Assembly: GCA_902523455.1 (NCBI GenBank) | Contig: CABYZG010000007.1 | Location: 25,739-89,738 of the forward strand | Source of the DNA: an uncultured Pelagibacteraceae bacterium | Lineage (GTDB): Bacteria > Pseudomonadota > Alphaproteobacteria > Pelagibacterales > AG-422-B15 | Direction: 5' to 3' | DNA: 64,000 nucleotides | Part shown: positions 19,632 through 29,275 of the stretch, piece by piece | Layout of the letters: the number at the start of each line of letters is the position of its first letter | How positions within the stretch are numbered: position 1 is the first letter of the stretch | Translations under genes and position numbers: made by a program | The notes under the pieces: generated by a model | What the model was told of the DNA's origin: nothing | The model's input: the letters and a program-made list of their open reading frames with translations, nothing else | The model's database searches: none

Positions 19632-21149
19632 TCATTGATCTTTTGACTTTTCTATCAACATCATGACATTTTTATGTATCACTGTCGCCGTATCTGGACC
19701 CAAAGATACCACCTCACCATATGTTTCTTCATTTTCTCCATAAATCCAAGGAGCGTCATCATCCCACTCACTTTTTGGGATGATGTAACCGATTGAGTCA
19801 TTTGCTAAATTCACCATCAAGTTCAGTTTGTCTGGAAATTGACTTCGTAAATTTGGAACTTCTTGCGGCGCAATAACATAATCAGCTCCTTTAGGGTTTT
19901 CAATGCCACCAATAGCAATTTCTGGATAAAGCTCTCCAGGAATTCCAGTAATAGATGCATCTCCCATTTGTATAAATGCTACCTCACTTAAATAACGTAC
20001 AAATGGTGGCCTAAGACTGAATTTAGTATCAGCATCAATTATACCAAGTAAAGTGCCAAATGAGAGCATCAAGTTTTCTATACTTAGTTCTATTTCTAGT
20101 GATTGAACACTTAATGTCGGCTTAGGAGAAGTCTTAAACTCCCCTGCTTGAAAAGCATCTATAACACCATTTGCAAGGCTATAACCGTATGCGCGAGCTT
20201 TTGAATGACTCGGTTTAGTAATCATTTTTCCCAAAACAGGATCATAAATTGGATCGGTTGGCCCTGATGTCATTAGGCCTCCTATATTTCCTGTGAGCCA
20301 TAATGTTGTTCCACCAAGACCAGGTTTAATTAGCTTATCATCATAAAAAATTCCATGACTGATACCTCTTCTTAAGTAGCCAGCAACATCAGAGGTTATG
20401 TCTAAATTTTTATCCCACGCAAGCTCGACATGAATTCCGAAATTGATTAAAGAACCAATAATTGAGCCGTCAGGGCGATTGAATAAAATTGCCCTTATAT
20501 CACCGTCTATAACGATAGGTTTTCGTTTATCTTTAATTGGAGTAAGTGGATTAGTCGGAATTAAAGCAAAACTCATTTCTGCAGTCTCTAAGTTATCAAT
20601 AGCCATTTTTAATGTGCTCATGAAATCTTTTTTAAGCCGCTTCATATAGACATCGTCAACACCGCTTTTTAAAAAACTCGGACCCCAAAGACCTTGAGTA
20701 TCCGGGCCTTCATGGTTATGTGTTGCATGCACCATGATGTAATCTAGACCCCACTCGGTAGGAACGTCCTCACGGACACTGAGTACAAATTTTCGCATTA
20801 ACCCTATTGTATCAGCACTTATAATACCTATTCGTGTCTGGCCATCATCTATTACAACGGCTACGGACATCAAATCATCTTTTATGCCTTGGGCAGCTCG
20901 TTTATTTTGAAAACCTGCCATCCACACCGCATCAAATTGGCCATTACCATTTATATCAGTCCACTTATCAATATCTGGATCAAATTGAGCATCATTATTT
21001 ATATCTTCCCATTCATCAATTAGATTAGGGGTAATCGGCATCTGAGCAAAGCCAACTTTAAATTCACTTGCATAAACTTGAGAAGTCAAAATTATGCCGA
21101 ACATCATAAGGGCATAAAGAGTGTTTTTTATATAGCGGCAGTATGTCAT
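19632..21149 (-). CDS. Secreted neutral/alkaline ceramidase-like protein
   Basis: 505 residues with a signal peptide ending near residue 28 (AYA-like site at VYASEF). The mature part starts with VGFAQMPITP, typical of the neutral/alkaline non-lysosomal ceramidase family (PF04734-type). Zinc-site candidates are HATHNHEGPD at 141-150 and the histidine of FGIHVEL; GELYPE and DSIGYIIP also match family positions. Two calcium-binding-type loops, DINNDAQFD (49-57) and DINGNGQFD (65-73), follow the N-terminal strand. The GDxSPN nucleophile motif of true ceramidases is replaced by GNIGGLM, so ceramide hydrolysis is uncertain and another amide or ester substrate is possible. The gene lies alone between tRNA-Asp and the tRNA fragment. 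Confidence 0.82.
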   Translation of the reverse strand: MTYCRYIKNTLYALMMFGIILTSQVYASEFKVGFAQMPITPNLIDEWEDINNDAQFDPDIDKWTDINGNGQFDAVWMAGFQNKRAAQGIKDDLMSVAVVIDDGQTRIGIISADTIGLMRKFVLSVREDVPTEWGLDYIMVHATHNHEGPDTQGLWGPSFLKSGVDDVYMKRLKKDFMSTLKMAIDNLETAEMSFALIPTNPLTPIKDKRKPIVIDGDIRAILFNRPDGSIIGSLINFGIHVELAWDKNLDITSDVAGYLRRGISHGIFYDDKLIKPGLGGTTLWLTGNIGGLMTSGPTDPIYDPVLGKMITKPSHSKARAYGYSLANGVIDAFQAGEFKTSPKPTLSVQSLEIELSIENLMLSFGTLLGIIDADTKFSLRPPFVRYLSEVAFIQMGDASITGIPGELYPEIAIGGIENPKGADYVIAPQEVPNLRSQFPDKLNLMVNLANDSIGYIIPKSEWDDDAPWIYGENEETYGEVVSLGPDTATVIHKNVMMLIEKSKDQ

Positions 21150-21292
21150 TCGTATCTATCAACTATAACCGTCATTACTAGATTTTGATATTTTTAATGA
21201 GATTATAAACTTTACTATTGTATCGAATAAATTTCTTTAAAACTTGTTGCAAAAGCAAAAAATTAAATCTTATTTTCAAAGGAATAATTACG

Positions 21293-21370
21293 TGGCGGGA
21301 GTGACGGGACTCGAACCCGCGACCTCCTGCGTGACAGGCAGGCGCTCTAACCAGACTGAGCTACACCCCC
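21293..21370 (-). tRNA. tRNA-Asp (GTC)
   Basis: Complete cloverleaf on the minus strand: acceptor GGGGGTG paired with CACTCCC, D-arm, anticodon loop CTGTCAC with anticodon GTC, T-arm GCGGG-TTCGAGT-CCCGT, discriminator G and encoded CCA. Its 3' part is duplicated at 19530-19565. Confidence 0.97.
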
Positions 21371-21401
21371 ACAGTTAAATTTTCCATCTCGTGGGAAGAA
21401 A

Positions 21402-21477
21402 TGGTGGGCGATGAGAGGTTCGAACTCCCGACATTCACGGTGTAAACGTGACGCTCTTCCAGCTGAGCTAATCGCCC
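21402..21477 (-). tRNA. tRNA-Val (TAC)
   Basis: 76-nt cloverleaf on the minus strand: acceptor GGGCGAT paired with ATCGCCC, anticodon TAC in a TTTACAC loop, GTTCGAAC-type T-loop and encoded CCA. It lies 31 nt upstream of tRNA-Asp and is probably in the same transcript. Confidence 0.97.
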
Positions 21478-21525
21478 GGAAAGACTGTTATATATCTATT
21501 TTAGCGAATATTCACAGATATTAAT

Positions 21526-21568
21526 AAAAAAATCCGACCACGCTTTGTATAAGAGTGATCGGATTTTA
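21526..21568 (-). terminator. Rho-independent terminator of hupB
   Basis: On the minus strand AAATCCGATCAC and GTGGTCGGATTT form a 12-bp stem with one G-U pair, followed by a run of T. It starts about 26 nt after the hupB stop, separating hupB from the tRNA genes. Confidence 0.88.
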
Positions 21569-21593
21569 AATAATTTAGTCAGCAGTTAAGGAA

Positions 21594-21887
21594 CTACATT
21601 CCTCCATCGCCGGCATTATTAACAGCTTCTTTCAAACCTTTTCCTGCAGTAAACTTAGGTCTAGTTGACTGAGGGATTTGAATGACCTCATTGGTACGTG
21701 GATTTCGACCTTGAGATGCTTTTCTAATTGATGTTTTGAATGTGCCAAAGCCTACCAATCTTACTTCTCCTCTTGCTTTAAGAACATCAGTAATTTGGTC
21801 AAAAACTGCATTCACTGCCTTTTCTGAGTCAGATTTTTGCATACCTGTAACATCAGCTACTTTTGCTATTAAGTCTTGTTTGTTCAT
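21594..21887 (-). CDS. hupB: HU-family nucleoid protein
   Basis: Histone-like DNA-bending protein of 97 residues. It begins MNKQDLIAKVADVTGMQKSDSEKAV and carries the DNA-binding arm signature GFGTFKTSIRKASQGRNPRTN near residue 47, ending with the usual FTAGKGLKEAVN. The short C-terminal tail GDGGM is extra. It lies after lon as in many proteobacteria and has its own terminator. The ribosome site contains an unusual run of eight G. Confidence 0.97.
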   Translation of the reverse strand: MNKQDLIAKVADVTGMQKSDSEKAVNAVFDQITDVLKARGEVRLVGFGTFKTSIRKASQGRNPRTNEVIQIPQSTRPKFTAGKGLKEAVNNAGDGGM

Positions 21888-21889
21888 AA

Positions 21890-21897
21890 CCCCCCCC
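21890..21897 (-). promoter_or_regulatory. Eight-G homopolymer forming the hupB ribosome-binding site
   Basis: The minus strand reads AAAGGGGGGGGTT directly before the ATG at 21887. Such a G tract stands out in this AT-rich genome and is the only Shine-Dalgarno-like sequence for hupB. Confidence 0.7.
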
Positions 21898-22025
21898 TTT
21901 TTTAGGAGTTTTTGATTCGTAATATAACTATGAGACCTGAACTACTATATATAGTCAAGAAAAAGCCCAAGAAAACTGCTAAAAATTAAAATTTAACTAT
22001 ATAAATTAAAGAAAATATAATGTAA

Positions 22026-24434
22026 TCAGTGAGTTATAGGATTATCCACATCTTGTTCAGCATCATCTTCAGATATATCATTGGAAGACTTAGGTGAATC
22101 TTGCTCATCCCACTCAATGGGCAGAAGAGGCTTCGTCAAAGCTATTTTTAAAACCTCATCAACATTGTCAACAAATATTAATTCGAGCCCGTCTTTTACA
22201 TTATCTGGAATTTCGGCCATATCCTTTTCATTCTCTTTAGGAATTATAACAGTTTTTGTACCAGCTCTGAGAGCGGCTAATAGTTTTTCTTTCAAACCAC
22301 CAATCCCAAGTGCCTTTCCACGAAGTGTTACTTCACCTGTCATAGCAATATCTTTTCTAACAGGTATACCTGTCAGCACTGAAACTATGGAAGTAACCAT
22401 ACCAAGGCCAGCAGATGGACCATCTTTTGGAATTGCACCTTCTGGAACATGAATATGGATATCGCGTATCGGAAAAATAGTTGGTTTTATTCCAAACTCA
22501 ATGCATCTTGAGCGAACATAAGATTTTGCGGCTTGGATAGACTCTTTCATTACATCGCCTAATTTTCCAGTAATAGTCATGCGGCCTTTTCCAGGCATTA
22601 TAACCGACTCTATTGGCAATATATCGCCGCCAACTTCTGTCCAAGCAAGACCTGTAACTATTCCAACCTGGTCGTCATTATCAATTTCTCCATATTTAAA
22701 CTTTCTAACACCTGCAAACTCATGCAGGTTATCCTCGTTTATTGTTAGTGATCCAATATCACCTGCTACAATTTTTTTAACTGTTTTACGAGCCAGGTTA
22801 GCAAGTTCTCTTTCTAAACTCCTTACACCTGCTTCCCTAGTATAATATCTTATCAATCCAGTTATTGCAGTATCATCCAGTATAAGCTCACCACTCTTCA
22901 AACCATGCTTCTCTAACATCTGTGGGGCTAAATGTTGTTTTACAATTTCTACTTTTTCATCTTCTGTGTAGCCTGCAATTCTAATAATTTCCATTCTGTC
23001 TAAAAGTGCTGGAGGCATCCTTAATGTATTAGCAGTTGTAATAAACATTGTATCGGACAAGTCATAATCAACTTCTAAATAGTGATCGTTAAATGAATTA
23101 TTTTGCTCTGGATCAAGCACTTCCAATAAAGCTGATGAAGGATCTCCTCTGTAATCAGCTCCTAACTTATCAATTTCGTCTAATAGAAATAATGGATTAG
23201 ATGATCCTGCTTTCTTCATCATCTGAAGAACCTTTCCAGGCAGAGATCCTATATAAGTTCTTCTGTGTCCTCTAATCTCTGCCTCATCTCTAACTCCCCC
23301 GAGAGACATTCTAACAAACTTTCTTCCCGTAGCTCTAGCAATCGATTTACCCAATGAAGTTTTACCTACGCCTGGAGCTCCAACTAAACATAAAATTGGA
23401 CCTTTCATTTTCTTTATTCTTTGCTGAACAGCCAAATATTCTAGTATTCTCTCTTTAACTTTTTCAAGGCCATAGTGATCTTCGTTGAGTACACTCTCTG
23501 CGAATTTGATATCTTTTTTAACTTTTGTCTTTTTACCCCATGGTATTGTTAATATCCAATCTAAATAATTTCTTATAACACTGGACTCAGCGGACATTGG
23601 GCTCATTGATTTCAACTTTTTAATTTCTGAATAGCATTTTTCTTTTGCTTCTTTTGAGAGCTTAGTGTTCTCGATTTTCTCCTCATATTCCTGGATGTCG
23701 TCTTTACCATCATCGCCTTCTCCAAGCTCCTTTTGGATGGCTTTCATTTGCTCATTTAGATAATATTCCCTTTGAGTTTTCTCCATTTGATTTTTTACAC
23801 GACCTCTAATCTTTTTTTCAACTTGCATAACGTCGAGTTCTGCTTGTATAAAATTCATTATCTTTTCAAATCTCTCGGTAAGGTCGATTGCTTCTAATAT
23901 CTCTTGTTTATCAGACAACTTGATTGATAAGTGTGATGCAATTGTGTCACTCAACTTAGCTAAATCATCAATTTCATTTATTGTTCCAAGTACTTCAGGA
24001 GGAATTTTTTTATTTAAATTTACATATTTATCAAAAAGATCTGTTATTGATTTAGATATTGCTCTTAATTTTTTATCTGAGCTATCATTGTTCTCATCAA
24101 TAAGATCAATGTTGGATACTAGATAATCCTCATTATCAGTAAACATGTTGATCGAAGCTCTTTGAAGACCCTCGACAAGTACTTTGACTGTACCGTCTGG
24201 TAATTTTAATAACTGTAATACATTTGCAATTGTTCCGAAGTCAAAAAGGTCATCTTTTTTTGGGTCATCCACTGAAGCACTTTTTTGAGTGATGAGCATG
24301 ATGCGTTTATCACCGGTCATGACTTTTTCCAGCGCCTTGACTGACTTGTCTCTCCCAACAAACAATGGAACCACCATGTGAGGAAACACAACTATGTCTC
24401 TTAATGGCAATACTGGAATGTTATTTTCAAACAT
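22026..24434 (-). CDS. lon: ATP-dependent Lon protease
   Basis: Hexameric AAA+ serine protease that degrades damaged and short-lived regulatory proteins in the cytosol. The 802 residues hold a LonN substrate domain (about 1-205), a helical region, the AAA+ module with Walker A GAPGVGKTS near residue 355 and Walker B LFLLDEIDK near 420, and the C-terminal protease domain. The catalytic serine is S674 in KDGPSAGLGM, and the partner lysine lies near 717 in GGLKEKLLAA. The acidic C-terminal tail (DISEDDAEQDVDNP) is longer than in E. coli. It sits between clpX and hupB. Confidence 0.98.
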   Translation of the reverse strand: MFENNIPVLPLRDIVVFPHMVVPLFVGRDKSVKALEKVMTGDKRIMLITQKSASVDDPKKDDLFDFGTIANVLQLLKLPDGTVKVLVEGLQRASINMFTDNEDYLVSNIDLIDENNDSSDKKLRAISKSITDLFDKYVNLNKKIPPEVLGTINEIDDLAKLSDTIASHLSIKLSDKQEILEAIDLTERFEKIMNFIQAELDVMQVEKKIRGRVKNQMEKTQREYYLNEQMKAIQKELGEGDDGKDDIQEYEEKIENTKLSKEAKEKCYSEIKKLKSMSPMSAESSVIRNYLDWILTIPWGKKTKVKKDIKFAESVLNEDHYGLEKVKERILEYLAVQQRIKKMKGPILCLVGAPGVGKTSLGKSIARATGRKFVRMSLGGVRDEAEIRGHRRTYIGSLPGKVLQMMKKAGSSNPLFLLDEIDKLGADYRGDPSSALLEVLDPEQNNSFNDHYLEVDYDLSDTMFITTANTLRMPPALLDRMEIIRIAGYTEDEKVEIVKQHLAPQMLEKHGLKSGELILDDTAITGLIRYYTREAGVRSLERELANLARKTVKKIVAGDIGSLTINEDNLHEFAGVRKFKYGEIDNDDQVGIVTGLAWTEVGGDILPIESVIMPGKGRMTITGKLGDVMKESIQAAKSYVRSRCIEFGIKPTIFPIRDIHIHVPEGAIPKDGPSAGLGMVTSIVSVLTGIPVRKDIAMTGEVTLRGKALGIGGLKEKLLAALRAGTKTVIIPKENEKDMAEIPDNVKDGLELIFVDNVDEVLKIALTKPLLPIEWDEQDSPKSSNDISEDDAEQDVDNPITH

Positions 24435-24559
24435 ATTCGACTCGATAATCCTTTTATTAATAAAATGACCAATACTAAAACTAGTAAAGTTATTTATTTT
24501 CCTACTACTCTTTAAATGTGCATAAATTCCTAATTTTCAAGGAATAAAAGATTTGCGGG

Positions 24560-25828
24560 CTAAGCGCTTGTTTCTGAAGCTTTTTTGCCGTCTGTGTAAG
24601 TGTAGAGTGGACGAGCACGGCCCTCTGCGACTTCAGCATTAATCACAACCTCTTCAACGCCTTCAAGGGATGGTAATTCAAACATAGTATCGAGCAAGAT
24701 ACTCTCTAGTATAGACCTAAGTCCTCTTGCGCCAGTTTTTCTCTCAATTGCTTTTTTTGCGATAACGCTGAGAGCTTCATTTGAAAGTATTAACTTAACA
24801 TCTTCCATGTTAAATAATGTTTGATATTGTTTAACCAGTGCATTTTTAGGCTCTTGAAGAATTTTTACTAGTGACTCTTCGTCTAAGTCTGTGAGAGTTG
24901 TAACAATAGGTAGTCTTCCTACAAATTCTGGTATTAGCCCATAACTTAACAAATCTTCAGGCTCTAAATGTTTTAAACTATTACCACCAGATTTCTCCTC
25001 ATAGCTTTTCACATTTGCTTGAAATCCAATACCTGAGCCTTTTGATCTTTTGTTAATTATTTTATCTAACCCAGAAAAAGCCCCACCACATATAAATAAA
25101 ATATTTGTTGTATCTACTTGTAAAAACTCTTGCTGCGGATGTTTTCTTCCACCTTGTGGTGGTACACTAGCAACTGTTCCTTCCATTATTTTAAGTAATG
25201 CTTGTTGAACACCCTCACCTGAAACATCTCTTGTAATTGATGGGTTTTCAGATTTTCTGCTAACTTTATCAATTTCATCAATATAAACTATACCTCTCTG
25301 CGCCCTTTCAACATTATAGTCAGATGCCTGTAATAATTTTAAAATAATATTCTCAACATCTTCTCCAACATATCCTGCCTCAGTGAGAGTTGTGGCATCT
25401 GCCATTGTAAATGGCACATCTAAGATTCGTGCTAGAGTTTGGGCCAATAGAGTTTTACCACAACCAGTAGGTCCAATTAAGAGAATGTTTGATTTAGATA
25501 ATTCCACATCAGACTTAAAATTGGAATGCTCAATTCTTTTATAATGATTATGCACAGCTACAGACAAATTGTACTTGGCATCTTTTTGCCCTATTACGAA
25601 GTCATCTAAAGTTGCACAGATTTCTCTCGGAGTTGGAATTCTGCTTGATGATTTTGCCTTAGTCTCCTTATTTTCTTCTTGAATGATATCGTTACATAAC
25701 TCAACGCACTCGTCACATATGAATACAGTTGGTCCTGCAATTAACTTCTTTACTTCGTGTTGACTCTTACCGCAAAAAGAGCAGTAGAGCGTGTTCTTAC
25801 TTTTACTATCGTTATTATTTTCACTCAT
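24560..25828 (-). CDS. clpX: ClpX unfoldase, ATP-binding subunit of ClpXP
   Basis: AAA+ unfoldase that feeds tagged substrates to ClpP. The 422 residues start with the zinc-binding domain (C16, C19, C38, C41). Walker [13 protein letters not shown] lies near residue 118, Walker [11 protein letters not shown] near 180, the pore-loop region GYVGEDVE near 150, and the ClpP-docking IGF loop is represented by SGIGFQ near 265. Gene order tig-clpP-clpX-lon is the conserved proteobacterial one. A 121-nt gap separates it from clpP and could hold a separate promoter. Confidence 0.98.
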   Translation of the reverse strand: MSENNNDSKSKNTLYCSFCGKSQHEVKKLIAGPTVFICDECVELCNDIIQEENKETKAKSSSRIPTPREICATLDDFVIGQKDAKYNLSVAVHNHYKRIEHSNFKSDVELSKSNILLIGPTGCGKTLLAQTLARILDVPFTMADATTLTEAGYVGEDVENIILKLLQASDYNVERAQRGIVYIDEIDKVSRKSENPSITRDVSGEGVQQALLKIMEGTVASVPPQGGRKHPQQEFLQVDTTNILFICGGAFSGLDKIINKRSKGSGIGFQANVKSYEEKSGGNSLKHLEPEDLLSYGLIPEFVGRLPIVTTLTDLDEESLVKILQEPKNALVKQYQTLFNMEDVKLILSNEALSVIAKKAIERKTGARGLRSILESILLDTMFELPSLEGVEEVVINAEVAEGRARPLYTYTDGKKASETSA

Positions 25829-25949
25829 AATTCAATTTTTTATTAATCTGCGAATCAATATTTATTAAGAAAAACATTTATGTAGAAAAAAAACAATTAA
25901 TTTTAAAAAAAAGTGTTTATAAACAGTGGATTAAATTGACTATTTGAGG

Positions 25950-26573
25950 CTATTTCTCAGTTTTTGGCTCAACTCTTTTTTCCTGAATGCTATCAATTAT
26001 GCCAAATTTCTGAGCCTCTTCCGGTGACATAAAGTTATCTCTTTCAAGTGCCTCTTCGATTGCTTCAACGGGCTGCCCTGTATGTTTTGCGTATATTTTG
26101 TTTAAATTCGCTTTCATTGCCAAGACCTCTTTCGCATGAATTTCTATGTCAGTTGCTTGACCTTGAAAGCCAGCAGATGGCTGGTGCACCATTATACGGC
26201 TATTGGGTAAAGCATATCTTTTTCCTTTTTCACCTGCTGCAAGTAAGAATGAGCCCATTGAAGCAGCCTGTCCAAAACAAAGAGTTGAGACTGGAGACTG
26301 TATGAATTGCATTGTGTCGTAAATTGCCAATCCATCACTTACAACTCCACCAGGTGAATTTATATATAATGATATCTCTTTTTCGGGATTTTCAGATTCA
26401 AGAAACAAAAGCTGAGCTGAAACTAAAGAGGCCATGTGATCGTTAACTGGCCCAACTAAAAATATTATTCTTTCCTTCAGTAATCTTGAATAAATATCAA
26501 AAGCACGTTCCCCTCTTCCCGTCTGTTCAACGACCATTGGAACCAATTGATCAAAAATTTTATTATTAATCAT
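25950..26573 (-). CDS. clpP: ATP-dependent Clp protease proteolytic subunit
   Basis: Serine protease that forms the tetradecameric barrel of ClpXP. The catalytic triad is visible as S105 ([10 protein letters not shown]), H130 (MVHQPSAG) and D179 ([11 protein letters not shown]). At 207 residues, with start [31 protein letters not shown], it matches the family including the short propeptide region. It starts 2 nt after the tig stop, so trigger factor and ClpP are co-translated. Confidence 0.98.
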   Translation of the reverse strand: MINNKIFDQLVPMVVEQTGRGERAFDIYSRLLKERIIFLVGPVNDHMASLVSAQLLFLESENPEKEISLYINSPGGVVSDGLAIYDTMQFIQSPVSTLCFGQAASMGSFLLAAGEKGKRYALPNSRIMVHQPSAGFQGQATDIEIHAKEVLAMKANLNKIYAKHTGQPVEAIEEALERDNFMSPEEAQKFGIIDSIQEKRVEPKTEK

Positions 26574-26575
26574 TA

Positions 26576-27991
26576 TTATTTCTTAGTTTTTTTCTTAACT
26601 GTCTTTTTCTTTGCCGTTTTTTTCTTCACTTCAGTCTTTTCAACTGAATTGACGTTATTATACATTTTGATAAACGAATCAACATCAACGCCTTTTTTTT
26701 TCAATTTAACCTTCGAAAGTATAAAGTCTACAATTTTATTTTCATATAAAGGAGCTTGAAGTTGCATCGCTGCATCCTGATTATTTCTATAATAATCAAT
26801 CACTTTTTGTTCTTGTCCTTTAAAATTACTTGCATATTCAAAAAGGGCTTTATTCATCTCTTCTGGCGTCACTGAGATTTCATTTACTTTCCCAACCTCT
26901 TGAAGAATTAAGCCCAATTCAATTCTATTTTTTGCATCTTCCTTAAATTTAGTCTCGTTATCAGGAGTTAATTTTTTATCTTTAATTTCCTTTTGATGAT
27001 CTATCGATGATGGACTTTGTGAATTTAAATAATTTGTAGATAAGTTCTGAAATTCAACATTTATAAGATCTTCAGGTAACTCAAATTTGTGCGCTGACTG
27101 GAGCTTTTCAAAGAGTACTTTTTTATCGAGATTTTTTGTTAGATCTGAGTACTCACTTTGCATTTGGTTTTCGACCTTACTTTTTAGATCCTTTAAATCA
27201 ATTGCGCCCATTGATTTTGCCAATTCATCATCTACCTTTGACTCAACGGGTGAACTAATTTTTTTAATGTTGCAATCAAACACAGCATCAGCATTTTGTA
27301 ATTCTTTTGCTGAATAATCTGCAGGAAATTTGACGTTTATCTTTTTACTATCTCCACTCTTTAGACCCACAAGGCCATCTTCTAAATCCTTTATGTATCG
27401 TCCAGAGCCAATTACAATTGTCTGGCTTTCTGCTTTTCCTCCGTCAAAATTCTTACCATCAATGGTTCCTTCATAATCTAATAAGACAGAGTCCTCTTTC
27501 TTGGCTTTATAATCACTCCCTTGCTCTTTATATGTTCTTTGAGATTTAGCAATTAAGTCTATTCGTTTATCAATTTCTCTTTTATCAAGCTTTACCGACG
27601 TTGATTCAATTTCTATTTTACTAAAATCGGCTAACTTTATTTCTGGAAAAACTTCAAACTCAATTTTAAAGGTTTTATCAACATCTTTATTTACTTGTTC
27701 TTTATCTTTGTAATCAACTTTCGGCTGAGAAACAGGACGATGCTTTCCTTCTTGAATTATTTTTGAGACATTTTCATTTATTACAGCATTTAAAACTTCA
27801 TTGTTAATCGCATCACCATGTTTTTGCATAATAATATTATTTGGAACTTTACCTGGTCTAAAGCCATCAATTTTTAATGATTTTTTTACTTCCTCAATCT
27901 TTGACTCTAGCTTTGCGTTAAAATCTACAGATGCAATTGTAAACTCATAAGCTCTTTTCAAACCCTTATTCAATACTTCTTTATAACTCAT
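26576..27991 (-). CDS. tig: Trigger factor, ribosome-associated chaperone and prolyl isomerase
   Basis: Binds nascent chains at the ribosome exit tunnel. The 471 residues show the ribosome-binding domain (about 1-115) with the signature GFRPGKVP near residue 43, an FKBP-type isomerase domain (about 155-245, [17 protein letters not shown] and GLVGLKSGD) and a long helical C-terminal domain. The end is a lysine-rich tail of KKKT-type repeats (about 450-471), longer and more basic than usual. It is upstream of clpP and just downstream of tRNA-Leu on the same strand. Confidence 0.96.
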   Translation of the reverse strand: MSYKEVLNKGLKRAYEFTIASVDFNAKLESKIEEVKKSLKIDGFRPGKVPNNIIMQKHGDAINNEVLNAVINENVSKIIQEGKHRPVSQPKVDYKDKEQVNKDVDKTFKIEFEVFPEIKLADFSKIEIESTSVKLDKREIDKRIDLIAKSQRTYKEQGSDYKAKKEDSVLLDYEGTIDGKNFDGGKAESQTIVIGSGRYIKDLEDGLVGLKSGDSKKINVKFPADYSAKELQNADAVFDCNIKKISSPVESKVDDELAKSMGAIDLKDLKSKVENQMQSEYSDLTKNLDKKVLFEKLQSAHKFELPEDLINVEFQNLSTNYLNSQSPSSIDHQKEIKDKKLTPDNETKFKEDAKNRIELGLILQEVGKVNEISVTPEEMNKALFEYASNFKGQEQKVIDYYRNNQDAAMQLQAPLYENKIVDFILSKVKLKKKGVDVDSFIKMYNNVNSVEKTEVKKKTAKKKTVKKKTKK

Positions 27992-28012
27992 ATTATCTTC
28001 TTACTAACAAAT

Positions 28013-28097
28013 TGGTGCGGATAGAGGGACTCGAACCCCCATGAGTTGCCTCACTGGTACCTAAAACCAGCGTGTCTACCAATTCCACCATATCCGC
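28013..28097 (-). tRNA. tRNA-Leu (TAG)
   Basis: 85-nt cloverleaf on the minus strand with acceptor GCGGATA paired with TATCCGC, anticodon TAG in the TTTTAGG loop, a long variable arm as expected for leucine, and encoded CCA. It lies 21 nt upstream of tig. Confidence 0.96.
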
Positions 28098-28160
28098 GAT
28101 TAATAGAAAATGCAAAATAGACTATTTTCTGGATGATTACAGTAAAATATTTAAATTTGA

Positions 28161-28169
28161 TGCTATAGT
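28161..28169 (+). promoter_or_regulatory. Extended -10 promoter of the 2-hydroxyacid dehydrogenase gene
   Basis: TGCTATAGT matches an extended -10 (TGnTATAnT) 15 nt before the ATG at 28184. The implied 5' leader is about ten bases and has no Shine-Dalgarno. Confidence 0.5.
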
Positions 28170-28183
28170 TTTGACCATTAATT

Positions 28184-29125
28184 ATGAGAAAAAATATTGT
28201 ATTTTTAGATAGGTCCACCTTTCCATCTAATATTTTATTTCCAAAACTTGATTTTAGTCACAAGTGGAAAAACCATAATTTTACGAAGGTAAAAGAAGTC
28301 AAAAAAAGGATTGAGAAAGCACATATAATTGTTACCAACAAAATTGAGCTTAATAGAAATAATTTGTATGGTGCAAAAAATTTAGAACTAATTGCAATAA
28401 CTGCAACGGGAACGAATATAATAGACGTAGAGTACTGCAGAAAACATAAAATCTCCATATGCAATCTAAGAGACTATGCTTCTATTTCGGTTGCTGAACA
28501 CGTTTTAACTCTCATGCTTGCGCTTTCTAAAAATATTAAAGGTCTCGAGAAAGATATAGACAAGAAACATTGGCAAAAAAGAAAAGTATTTGCATTACTT
28601 AGCAGAGAAATAAATGACCTACATGGCAAAACATTGGGTATAATTGGAAAAGGTTCAATCGGTATGAAAGTTGGCAGAATAGCTAGAGCATTTGGAATGA
28701 ATATTAATTATTTTTCAGTAAGAAATTATAAAAAAACTCAATTCTTAAAATTCTTATCATCTCTTGATTATTTATCTATTCATTGCCCCTTGAATGAGAA
28801 AACAAAAGACCTGATAACAATTAAAGAATTAAAAATAATGAAAAAAAATATGATCTTGATTAATACTGCAAGGGGCGGCATAGTTAATGAAAATGATTTG
28901 ACAAATGCATTAAAACAAAAAATCATTGCAGGAGCTGGAATTGATGTCACGACTAGTGAACCTCCAAAAAAATCTCACGCTTATTATAGCATATTAAATG
29001 AAGCAAATTTCATTTGGACACCCCATACTGCATGGGCATCAAATGAAACCTTGCAAGAAGCAATCAATCAATTAATAAAAAATATAAATTCTTTTTATAA
29101 AGGCAGAAAAAGAAATATCGTTTAA
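28184..29125 (+). CDS. D-isomer-specific 2-hydroxyacid dehydrogenase (glycerate/hydroxypyruvate reductase-like)
   Basis: NAD(P)-dependent enzyme interconverting a 2-oxoacid and a D-2-hydroxyacid. The 313 residues have the split catalytic domain plus a Rossmann domain with GKTLGIIGKGSIGMKVGRIARAFGM-type dinucleotide loop (key glycines at about 154-159). ISVAEHVLTLMLAL precedes it. Catalytic positions are R in NTARGGIVNENDL near 230, E in GIDVTTSEPP near 258 and H in TPHTAW near 285, the usual Arg-Glu-His set. Substrate is not certain; glycerate or hydroxypyruvate is the commonest role for this subgroup. It overlaps the opposing DUF2256 gene by 4 nt. Confidence 0.9.
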   Translation: MRKNIVFLDRSTFPSNILFPKLDFSHKWKNHNFTKVKEVKKRIEKAHIIVTNKIELNRNNLYGAKNLELIAITATGTNIIDVEYCRKHKISICNLRDYASISVAEHVLTLMLALSKNIKGLEKDIDKKHWQKRKVFALLSREINDLHGKTLGIIGKGSIGMKVGRIARAFGMNINYFSVRNYKKTQFLKFLSSLDYLSIHCPLNEKTKDLITIKELKIMKKNMILINTARGGIVNENDLTNALKQKIIAGAGIDVTTSEPPKKSHAYYSILNEANFIWTPHTAWASNETLQEAINQLIKNINSFYKGRKRNIV

Positions 29126-29256
29126 GCCTTTTTTATTCCGGCACACTTTTTTGAACAGTATATTACTCTGTCCCAGTTCAATCTCCATTTTTTTCTCCAG
29201 TTGAAAGGGCGATTACAAACCGGGCATATTTTAGATGGCAAGTTTTCTTTTTTCAT
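29122..29256 (-). CDS. DUF2256-family small zinc-finger-like protein
   Basis: I found this 44-residue frame by reading the minus strand between its neighbours. It has the full DUF2256 pattern: KICPVCNRPFNWRKKW, then WDRVIYCSKKC, with four cysteines arranged CxxC...CxxxC that probably bind one zinc. Function is unknown; relatives are often encoded near photolyase/cryptochrome genes, none of which is here. Its ATG is only 19 bp from the divergent DUF1543 gene. Confidence 0.82.
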   Translation of the reverse strand: MKKENLPSKICPVCNRPFNWRKKWRLNWDRVIYCSKKCAGIKKA

Positions 29257-29275
29257 GATCTAATTATTAAATTAT

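Noticed and set aside
24526..24545. Terminator after clpX
   Set aside because: ATTCCT/AGGAAT gives only a 6-bp weak stem without a proper T-run.
25914..25925. Palindrome TGTTTATAAACA between clpP and clpX followed by a T-run
   Set aside because: A fully self-complementary 12-mer leaves too short a stem-loop for a terminator, and AT-rich palindromes are frequent here; kept only as a weak operator possibility.
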